Assembly (NCBI RefSeq): GCF_028009165.1
Contig: NC_079242.1
Coordinates: 1,922,001-1,986,000 of the forward strand
Direction of reading: 5' to 3'
DNA: 64,000 bases
DNA from: Akanthomyces muscarius
Lineage: Eukaryota; Ascomycota; Sordariomycetes; Hypocreales; Cordycipitaceae
A program made the translations under genes and the position numbers. The notes under the pieces were generated by a model that worked only from the letters and a program-made list of their open reading frames with translations, made no database searches and was not told where the DNA came from. This document shows, piece after piece, positions 57,157-64,000 of the stretch (positions within the stretch are counted from its first letter, which is position 1; every line of letters starts with the position of its first letter).

Positions 57157-58057
57157 CTAAGCTGGCTTGGCCGTCGCGGCTGCCGCTGCATTCTCGGCCT
57201 TGAGCTTGGCCAGCAAGTCTTCCTTGCCCTTGAGCTCCTCGAGCACCTTGGCGCTCATCTCCTCCGTCTTGGTCTGCGCGTCCTTTAGCTTCTTGATCTC
57301 GGCCGCCTCCGTCTCGCGGCTAAACGGCTGCGCGGGGCGGTTGTGCTTCGGGATCATGGCGGATCGCTCCCAGACATTGTCGCTGTCGGGAGCGGGCAGA
57401 GGCGGCGTCGGGCGGTTCTTGCCTTTGCCCTTGCCGCCCCCTGCCGTCTTCCAGCCTTTCGGGACGGCACCGCTGGTGAGGACGTTGAAGAAGGCTTCGT
57501 AGGGTTCATTGAATAGTTGCTCTTCGTAGCTCCACGCGCGGACTTCGCCATTTCCAGTCATCATGGCTTGCTTCTCCTCCTCGGTTCGCCCAAATGGATG
57601 CAGGCGCAGATAGTGGTATAATGTTTGCGGTTTCTCGCCGGATTCGTTGACGTAGTATAGCTTGACGGTAATGTCGAATTCACCCCAACCCGTCTCGCTG
57701 ACCATGAAAGGCTTACCGGCCTCGCCTTCAATCACTATTGCGCGGAAGAATATGATTAGTATTTTTTGTCCTTGAACGACGGGAAGCGACAACCTGTCGC
57801 GGCGAGGACCCCGACATACTGCGCACATGATTAGGAATCGACTCGTGCAGCTTGAACTGAACACGTCGCAGCCAGTACGTAATATCCGTGTCTTCGAGGC
57901 CTTTTACAAAGACAGACCAAGAATGCGTATGATTATCGGGCGCGCCGACCGGTCGCGGGTTCGCTTCGCTAAATGGCACTGCTGTCGTGCCGACAATGAA
58001 TGGGCGGCGAACTTGTGTCAGCTTGACGCGCTTGCCGAGCTGGTTATTGGGCGCCAT
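57157..58057 (-). CDS. YAF9: YEATS-domain protein YAF9 (SWR1 and NuA4 subunit)
   Basis: Two exons on the minus strand, 58057-57820 and 57734-57157, about 271 residues. The intron has an ATACTAATC branch. The join restores PNHVRMIEGEAGKPFMVSET, family-typical. The YEATS domain covers about residues 10-165: RPFIVGTTAVPF, DNHTHSWSVFVKGLEDTDIT and the acyl-lysine reading loop ETGWGEFDI. A Lys/Gly-rich linker follows, then a C-terminal coiled coil (about 225-262, AAEIKKLKDAQTKTEEMSAK) that anchors it in SWR1 and NuA4. YAF9 recognises acetylated H3 and helps H2A.Z deposition and H4 acetylation. It diverges from COQ11, 459 bp apart. Confidence 0.95.
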
Positions 58058-58516
58058 TTGCGCGGGAAGCGGTGTTCAAAAGATCGCGTATGGATGCAAC
58101 AGCGCGTATAATCCGGTATCGATACTATCGCGCCGATTTGCGACAATGGCTCTGATCGCGTCGAGGGTTGGATGATCGTGAAAAGAATAGAGGGACGGTT
58201 TTTCGGAGCCACACAGGCCGAGCTAGCGCCTCGAGGCCGCTAGACCAGGGTCTGCCTAAGGAACAAAAATGCGCTGCTTTGGCCCCACTACAGCTCCTAC
58301 TTCGATCGCTGGCGCCGCGACATGACTTCATTATCTCAGGTCCTGATCTGATTTCCTTCATCTGCAATTGAATTTCGCATATCGCTTTTACTTGACCTCT
58401 GCCATCAACACTGACAGATATTCGATCAGCTTTCTCAGTTTAGCTGCTAAGCAAACATTTCTAGACTACTAAGCAGCTCAATCGACACAGAAGGGCGTCG
58501 CGTAGCTCACGCCGCA
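58058..58516. promoter_or_regulatory. Divergent YAF9/COQ11 promoter region
   Basis: 459 bp between outward-facing start codons. No other feature seen. Confidence 0.5.
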
Positions 58517-59440
58517 ATGGCTACCGCAGCAAAGAGACTCGTCGTCTGTGGAGGCAATGGGTTTTTGGGATCAAGAATATGCAAGTACGCTGTAGGAAGA
58601 GGATGGGATGTCACATCTATTAGGTACGGATTTTAAGCCTCGTAATTCGATGCATTCTCACTGACACAAATCAGCCGCTCTGGACAACCGAAATGGGACA
58701 GCGTCACTTCATCAGCAGCCGCACCAAGCTGGTCACACCAAGTCACATGGGAAAAGGGTGACATTCTCAAGCCGGCGACTTATGCACCATTCCTGCAAGG
58801 CGCCGACTATGTTATTCACAGCATGGGCATCCTGCTCGAAGCTGACTACAAGGGCCTGGTTTCTGGCCGCGAGTCCCCCATCGCCGGCTTCCAAAAGGCC
58901 TTTGCCACCACAAAGGACCGCGGAATCAACCCATTGGATACGAAGCCAGGCGAGGACATCAAGCCTGACAATCCCAACGATCAGTTCTCCTACGAAGTCA
59001 TGAACAGGGACAGCGCCATCGCCCTGGCCCGCCACGCCTCCGAGGCCAAGACCAAAGCATTCTGCTACATCTCGGCCGCGGGCGGATCTCCCATGCTGCC
59101 GCAGCGGTACATCACCACCAAGCGACAGGCCGAAAACACCATTGCGACCCAGTTTCCCGAGATGAGGGGCGTCTTCTTCCGGCCTCCGTTCATGTTTGAC
59201 GAGTCGAGAAAGGTGACGATGGGATTGGCCGCCATGGTCGGCGCCGGAGCGCTGTTCAACAAATTCACGGGCGGGTACCTCAACACGTTCATGGGCGCCG
59301 CGGGAGCCAAGCCGGCCAAGGTGGAAATGGTTGCCGAAGCTGTTGTTGAAGCGCTTGCTGATGAGCAGATCAGCGGACCGGTCGAGACACCGCAGATGGA
59401 GGAGCTGGCGCACAAGGCATGGAGGAAAACAATGTTGTAA
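58517..59440 (+). CDS. COQ11: COQ11-like NAD(P)-binding protein (coenzyme Q synthesis)
   Basis: Two exons, 58517-58623 and 58675-59440, about 290 residues. It starts MATAAKRLVVCGGNGFLGSR with the dinucleotide-binding loop GGNGFLG. It continues with DYVIHSMGILLEADYKGL, the atypical-SDR body (FCYISAAGGSPMLPQRYITT, where YITTK replaces the usual YxxxK) and FRPPFMF. The match is to yeast YLR290C/COQ11, an atypical short-chain dehydrogenase of the mitochondrial CoQ synthome, related to NDUFA9. No COQ10 START domain follows, so it is not the COQ10-COQ11 fusion seen in some fungi. It is convergent with SYF2, 114 bp between stops. Confidence 0.9.
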
Positions 59441-59554
59441 TATTATCTGACCAAAAGTCCTGTTTCCCCGGAACCCATATGCAAACGCTAAAGCTAGAAT
59501 GTACAATCAAAACCGACCCGTAACCCGTTCATCTAAAGTAGCAAGTGTCTCTTC

Positions 59555-60454
59555 TCAAATCATGGTGCCGCGCTCAAAGCTGTCGCGAATATCAGACGTG
59601 TACTTGTCGTAGAAGCGAGCGAGCTTCTGGTTGAACTGCTTGTTCTTCTCGTTGATGTATGTAATGTCGCCGTCGTCACCGTTCTTGCCCTGGCGCTCCT
59701 TTCTCTTCTTGAGACTCTGGGCCTCGGCTCGGTTGATGTCGGCCACGAGCCGGTCGACGGCCGCCTTGTCGGGCTTGTTCTGCGCAAACGATGTCGAGTC
59801 CGCCGTCGCGTAGAATGACCCATCCTTGTCCACGGCAATCATCTCGCCGTCCTCCGTCTCGACAATCTCCAGGCTGCCGGCCGCGGCCGCCTTTTCAATG
59901 GCGGCCAGCTTCTGCTTGGTGTACGCGTCGAGGTCGACGTCGAGGTTCTTGAGCTGGCGCTTGTAGACCTTGTTGCTCTCGGCCTGGTAGTCCTGGAAGG
60001 CGTTGTTGTCGCGGTGCGCCGCCTTCTTCTTCAGGCGCCTGTCCCACTTCTCGCTCTCGTCGACGGTCCAGTCCCACGCGCGCTTGCGCTCAAAGTCCTC
60101 GCCCGCGTCCTCCGTCTCCGCCTTGAGCAGCTTGTGCGCCGCAATGTCGTGCCGGCGGCGGAGCGCCGTGAGCTGGGCGGGGTCCTCGGCCAGGCGCTGC
60201 GACTCGCGGGTGACTTCCTTCATGTTTGTTGCTGACGAGTTCTTGGCGCGGGCCTGGAGTGCCTTGAAGCGTGCCATGCGGTCCTGTGCCTTGGATGCGC
60301 CATCGTCTGCGGGTGTCGTTGCTTCGGGGTCTTTGGAAGCCTCGGCGGCTGGTGAGGGTGCTTTTTCGCTGGGTTGCTCTGTGGTTGTGGCGGCTGCAGC
60401 GGCTTCCTCTGCGGCGTCGGCCCGGGTTCTTCTCTTCTTTGTGGGCGGCGGCAT
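59555..60454 (-). CDS. SYF2: Pre-mRNA splicing factor SYF2
   Basis: A single exon of about 299 residues, starting at the first ATG (MPPPTKKRRTRADAAEEAAA). The frame upstream opens only with a TTG. An Ala/Glu/Thr-rich N-terminal third is followed by the Syf2 domain (about 130-295): FERKRAWDWTVDESEKWDRR, NNAFQDYQAESNKVYKRQLK, QNKPDKAAVDRLVADINRAE and FNQKLARFYDKYTSDIRDSF. SYF2 is a helical component of the NineTeen/Prp19-associated spliceosome and binds Syf1 and the U2/U6 core. No intron is needed. The reading frame is intact and the length normal for fungi. Confidence 0.94.
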   Translation of the reverse strand: MPPPTKKRRTRADAAEEAAAAATTTEQPSEKAPSPAAEASKDPEATTPADDGASKAQDRMARFKALQARAKNSSATNMKEVTRESQRLAEDPAQLTALRRRHDIAAHKLLKAETEDAGEDFERKRAWDWTVDESEKWDRRLKKKAAHRDNNAFQDYQAESNKVYKRQLKNLDVDLDAYTKQKLAAIEKAAAAGSLEIVETEDGEMIAVDKDGSFYATADSTSFAQNKPDKAAVDRLVADINRAEAQSLKKRKERQGKNGDDGDITYINEKNKQFNQKLARFYDKYTSDIRDSFERGTMI

Positions 60455-60994
60455 TGTGGCGAGAGTCGGTGCAGTGTGGTACAATCCTTGCGTTTGGGAG
60501 AGTCTGCGAAGCCGAGCCGTCTAAGTGTATGTGTACAATGTTTTGTCACTCGATGACAGAGGCAGATGCGGCGCAAAGGTATGCTCGAAATGGAGTTGGA
60601 TGCGCAGGCTTGATTGGGCATGGCACCACCAAAGTTTCAGCGACCGTCGGAAAAACAGTGGCTGCGCTTCCGAAAACTGGCCGGCTAATCCTACGGCGCT
60701 GATTAGCGGCCTGGCCAGCGCCCAGCTCCCCGAGCGATGCGCTAGATTTGCAAAGGACGGGGGTGGACCTTCGCTGGAGCCCGCTGGAGTCCGCTGGAGA
60801 CTGGCTGCCCCTGCTTGACAGCCTGTCCCGCTTTCCCCAGACTGTTCAGATGAAACTCTGTTTGCCAGGCACGCTCAATATATCCTGATACAGACAGCCA
60901 GAGGTTCCGCAAAGACTTCTAAACCACCCGTGGGAGCGACGCAGTGAGTGAAGGAATCCATCGCAGCATCGTCTGCCCCGGGTGCCCTCCCGCG
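60455..60994. promoter_or_regulatory. Divergent SYF2/unknown-protein upstream region
   Basis: About 540 bp between the SYF2 start and the next gene's start. It contains three perfect-register copies of a 10-bp unit at 60771-60800. Confidence 0.5.
60771..60800. repeat. Three tandem 10-bp units (CGCTGGAG core)
   Basis: The 8-mer CGCTGGAG occurs at 60772, 60782 and 60792, exactly 10 bp apart, about 195-225 bp upstream of the gene at 60995. Confidence 0.8.
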
Positions 60995-62434
60995 ATGAGC
61001 CTGATCGTCCGGCGGGCATGGCGTCCCACGAGCACGAGACCTCATCGTGTCGCGACACAACAGCGCTTCAAGACATTTCAGCGCAGGGTGGACAAGAACA
61101 ATGACGTCTACTACACGATAGCCAAGCGCCGGCCTGTGCAAGATCCGAATGCGCCCCCACGCAGCGTGCAGTTCTTCGAGATGCCCAACCTGCTGCTGGA
61201 CCTCGACGCGGAGGGAACTCGTAACGTGCGCACTTTTGACGACAAGGACGAGGAGCTGCAAGTGGCCAGATGGCGCATCAACCCCAAACGAGAAGAAGTG
61301 AAATTAAAGCTCAATGATTTGGAGAGCAAGTTGATTGAGTCCCGCAAACGAGTGCAAGATATCACTTCCAATCCGTCCAATATTTGGAGGCTCAGCTCTC
61401 ACGATCTCCTGTCTGCCGCACTCCATGGGCCACCCAGTAATGACAGCGCCGCCCCCACAGGGACTCCATGCCCAGACACCCTTGAAGGCTCACATTTGAT
61501 TGACGCTTTGCGGCGTGAGAACGGCATCCCGAGCCATGTAGGCACCTCGGATGTGCTCCTCTTGGAATGGATGCTGTTGCGGCGCAACAGCACCGACAGA
61601 GCCAAGAGTAAGCAGGACATATCGCTACTCGACTCTTTTCAACTTGTCAAGGCTCTACAATCCCAATCCTCCATTGTCGGCATACGGCGCCTTTTACGCC
61701 ACAATCTATGGTCGTTTGCAAGTATGAAAGCAAGCTTTGGCCCCTCAAACAGGAAAGACGGGGCTGCTGCTGACGTTGCTTACGCGATTCGGGGACGTTG
61801 CATCGAAATACTGGGCTCGGAGAAAGCGCACCAAAGCCAGTTTATCAACTGCCTCGCGCTTGTTGGCGGCTTGCTGGAAAGGTTGGCCAAGGATCGGATA
61901 GACCCTGATCACCGTTTACAGGGCCTGGCTCTCCGGGCATCGCCTCTGAGTGGCTCATATGTCGTCTTGTCAGAATGGATCCGCCGTATCCATGCGAGCA
62001 GCTCCTGGGGGGAGAGCCCTGAAATAGTCGAAGATGCGGCAGCGTGCATGCAAAGCTGCTCCAAGCTGCTCGCAGCACAGCCAGAGACGATGGCGAATCG
62101 CCAGTTGCTACTGCAGCTTGTGACGGGACTTGACGAGCACGAGCAACTTGCAGCCGAATCACTTCGCTCAATTGTGTTGAAAAGCGTGCGAGAGCAAGGT
62201 TCTTCTGTCGTGGCAAAGCAAGCGTGTGACGCGTACGCGAAGCTGCTGGGTGATCTGGGAGCTGTGCGGACCTTGCTGAAAGAATCCGAAATTGGCGATG
62301 GGGCTCTTCGACAGGCTTGCATTGGTGTTCTGAAGGGTACACCGAAATACAGTCAGACATTGAAGACGCAAGGTGTCAAGACGTTGTCGATCGAAGAGTG
62401 TGTTGGTATGGATTATCAAGATATCGCAGAGTGA
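60995..62434 (+). CDS. Unrecognised protein with Arg-rich N-terminus
   Basis: A single exon of about 479 residues from the first ATG (MSLIVRRAWRPTSTRPHRVA). The frame is also open upstream to a GTG at 60944. The N-terminal 30 residues are rich in Arg, Ser and Thr and lack acidic residues, which resembles a mitochondrial presequence. A charged segment (about 110-150, INPKREEVKLKLNDLESKLI) may form a coiled coil. The rest is helical with regular Leu spacing (LQLVTGLDEHEQLAAESLRS and IVGIRRLLRHNLWSFASM), possibly a helical repeat, but I recognise no catalytic motif. It may be a lineage-specific organellar factor; this is inference. The protein is otherwise intact and codon use resembles its neighbours. 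Confidence 0.75.
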   Translation: MSLIVRRAWRPTSTRPHRVATQQRFKTFQRRVDKNNDVYYTIAKRRPVQDPNAPPRSVQFFEMPNLLLDLDAEGTRNVRTFDDKDEELQVARWRINPKREEVKLKLNDLESKLIESRKRVQDITSNPSNIWRLSSHDLLSAALHGPPSNDSAAPTGTPCPDTLEGSHLIDALRRENGIPSHVGTSDVLLLEWMLLRRNSTDRAKSKQDISLLDSFQLVKALQSQSSIVGIRRLLRHNLWSFASMKASFGPSNRKDGAAADVAYAIRGRCIEILGSEKAHQSQFINCLALVGGLLERLAKDRIDPDHRLQGLALRASPLSGSYVVLSEWIRRIHASSSWGESPEIVEDAAACMQSCSKLLAAQPETMANRQLLLQLVTGLDEHEQLAAESLRSIVLKSVREQGSSVVAKQACDAYAKLLGDLGAVRTLLKESEIGDGALRQACIGVLKGTPKYSQTLKTQGVKTLSIEECVGMDYQDIAE

Positions 62435-62903
62435 ATGGATCGATGTGGCTCATTGTATATTACCGGGCCAGTGTATGGCTGTTAAATATATGCAACTAGA
62501 TGTATATTTAATGGAATCCGAGAACACTGTATACAATTTCAGTATCTGATCATGTTGGAGTCGAAATGAATCAAGAGTAGCTCCACGGAGCCAAGTTGCT
62601 GCATATTTCGGTCCGTTATTTCCGCCTACAGTTTTCAGATGATTTAGACTATAACAGCTTAGATGATGCTGAAGTTGACGATCTTGTGCATCTACCGGGC
62701 GCTTGCTCATGGGCGCGCCCCATCCTGGCCGCCTTTCCGGCTGCCTTGTGCGACCGACCCAACGTGAAATACGCGCCGAGACCATGTGTTCCGCATTTGC
62801 GCTTCACTTTGCAGCCATGTCTTCCATCTTTGCACCAAGAGCAAAGCAAATTACAACTTCAAGATCCTCTCCCCATGTCGAAATCTAGGCTGGGGCCGCC
62901 AAA
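62435..62903. other. Region between the two unrecognised genes
   Basis: About 470 bp between two plus-strand genes. AT-rich near the start, then mixed. It probably contains the terminator of one and the promoter of the other. Confidence 0.4.
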
Positions 62904-63623
62904 ATGTCTCTGCCAGCCAAGCGCAAGGGAGCAGGCGAGGAAGCTGCAGACGACGTTGTTGGTCAGCCAGGATCAACTGTGAAGCGGCAACGCACCGACG
63001 AAGCTGGCACTGCTACTGTGAAGAGAGAGCCGTCAGATAGAAGTGCATACAGTGATTCGGGGGAAATCAGCCTCGAGAGGGCCGTGGAGCAGGAGGAGCG
63101 GCCAATCAGTCCCATGACAAGGATAGTGAAGCTCAGAGATGGGCAGGGCATCATCAAGCAGGAGGAACCACCCACGAGCCACATCAACGTTACTGCTACC
63201 AAGATGGAAAGCCCGGCGAGGTTGCAAAGCAGAGAGCGAGGAAGCTCCGGCATCCCGGACACGACCGAGGAGCCAAGCGAGCGACAGCAGCGACGCAGCG
63301 CCGCTCCGTCGCCGTTTGCCTCTGCGCACAGCGCACAGCGCCGCCTCATCGGCCTCCAGGACATCCCCTCGGTACTCGCGAGCGTCCTCGTCCCCGGCGC
63401 CAGCAACCCCGGCCGCTGCCCCTGCGGCCACTACCTCTTCTACGCGGTCTGCAGGCACGTCTGCAGGACCGAGGCCTTCAAGTGCGGCGCTCGGCGGGCG
63501 CGCTCCGGCGCCGCCGTCTTTTGCGCGGTCCCCGCGCCGCGGCACAATGTCGACGACTGCATTGTCAACCAGCCTTGCCCGCACTGCCTCGATCCCACCC
63601 CCGTGGTGCTGCTCGGACAGTAA
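62904..63623 (+). CDS. Unrecognised Cys-rich protein with SUMO-type motifs
   Basis: A single exon of 239 residues, start MSLPAKRKGAGEEAADDVVG. Residues 1-150 are disordered and charged. They contain a basic stretch suggestive of a nuclear signal (VKRQRTDE) and two matches to the sumoylation consensus, VKRE near residue 39 and IKQE near residue 83. The C-terminal 75 residues are rich in Cys and His: CPCGHYLFYAVCRHVCR, then FKCG, FCAV, RHNVDDC and PCPHCLDP. The spacing (C-x-C-x-H-x6-C-x-H-x-C and a final C-x2-C-like pair) suggests one or two metal sites. I do not recognise the family. The C-terminal half is markedly GC-rich. Function unknown; a nuclear zinc-binding protein is a reasonable guess only. 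Confidence 0.7.
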   Translation: MSLPAKRKGAGEEAADDVVGQPGSTVKRQRTDEAGTATVKREPSDRSAYSDSGEISLERAVEQEERPISPMTRIVKLRDGQGIIKQEEPPTSHINVTATKMESPARLQSRERGSSGIPDTTEEPSERQQRRSAAPSPFASAHSAQRRLIGLQDIPSVLASVLVPGASNPGRCPCGHYLFYAVCRHVCRTEAFKCGARRARSGAAVFCAVPAPRHNVDDCIVNQPCPHCLDPTPVVLLGQ

Positions 63624-64000
63624 AGCCTCCTGTGGGTGTAAGCACTCGCGCAGAGAGGTAATTTCGTTTCCCCGTGGAGCTTTGTGACCAGGGCAACGGG
63701 GAAGAAGAAGAAGTGGAAAGGGCAAAATCACGTCTGCGACATATGAGAAACTCGGGATCTCGAAAAAAAAAAATTGAGTCATCGCGAGGTTACATGTCCG
63801 CACAGCCCCTTCCTACTTTTGGTGGTCATATGAGCCGGTATGAGGGATATTGCTCGCTAGGCTGCGGTGTTTTTCTCCGTTTCTCCCTCGGATCAGCCCT
63901 CCGAGTGGCATGTTTTAACTTGCTGTTGAGCCATTTGGTACTTTTGGAAATTATGTATTGATTTTTCCCTTTGGGTCTGTGCTAGTCCTGTGCAATGACG
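63624..64000. other. Right-end non-coding region
   Basis: The 3' flank of the Cys-rich gene and the window end. A run of A lies near 63,765. No gene seen. Confidence 0.4.

Noticed and set aside
1..64000. CRISPR arrays, riboswitches, operons, telomeric repeats, rRNA or transposase genes
   Set aside because: Looked for and not seen. Gene structure, introns and families are those of a fungal nuclear chromosome arm.

Overview
The window is nuclear DNA of a filamentous ascomycete. The gene content and protein similarity fit Sordariomycetes, and Hypocreales is my best guess, from sequence impression only. Genes are dense and lie on both strands. Most carry one to five short introns (about 45-165 nt) with GTAAGT/GTATGT-type donors, CTAAC/CTAAT branch points and CAG/TAG acceptors. 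Coding sequence is GC-biased at third positions, so long antisense reading frames are common and meaningless. I rebuilt 25 protein genes (exon by exon where spliced) and one intron-containing tRNA gene. I saw no transposon, secondary-metabolite cluster, CRISPR array, rRNA or viral sequence.

Layout. 0-5 kb: a gene-free left end, then LCL3 (membrane nuclease) and ARC35 (Arp2/3 subunit), both on the minus strand. 5-11.4 kb: UTP12/DIP2 (small-subunit processome) and a Ste20/GC-family kinase of the Nak1/POD6 type, plus strand. 11.7-18.4 kb: TEL2 (minus), UBA3 (plus, with a 6-nt micro-exon) and RPC40 (minus). 18.7 kb: a spliced tRNA, probably Ala(CGC). 19.2-25.9 kb: the nucleoporin NUP159 (minus) diverging from proteasome subunit PUP1 (plus). 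26.7-29.0 kb: a Sel1-repeat Nif1/DSF2-like protein, followed by a 3.1 kb gene desert. 32.1-38.6 kb: ERV46 (minus), the CstF64/RNA15 factor (plus) and an MNR2-like CorA Mg transporter (minus). 39.6-41.5 kb: a first FAAH/acetamidase-like amidase. 42.0-50.5 kb: SWC5 (minus), a WDR70-like WD40 protein and a SNF2/STH1 remodeller ATPase (plus). 51.1-53.6 kb: an alpha/beta hydrolase with an inserted hydrophobic segment, convergent with PHS1. 54.3-58.1 kb: a second amidase and YAF9 (minus). 58.5-63.6 kb: COQ11 (plus), SYF2 (minus), an unrecognised Arg-rich-N-terminus protein (plus) and an unrecognised Cys-rich protein with SUMO-type motifs (plus).

How the genes relate. This is mostly conserved housekeeping sequence: RNA synthesis and processing (RPC40, CstF64, SYF2, UTP12), chromatin (SWC5 and YAF9, both SWR1 subunits, plus SNF2/STH1), protein turnover and modification (PUP1, UBA3), membrane traffic and lipid synthesis (ERV46, PHS1), and nuclear transport. 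Many neighbours are divergent pairs sharing 250-1000 bp upstream regions (ARC35/UTP12, TEL2/UBA3, NUP159/PUP1, ERV46/CstF64, SWC5/WDR70, YAF9/COQ11, SYF2/unknown). I see no operon-like functional module. The least explained items are the Cys-rich orphan at 62.9 kb, the PLPPF repeat block in NUP159, the tRNA intron, the 101-bp degenerate tandem repeat beside PUP1 and the 29-32 kb desert. No complete novel system is evident.
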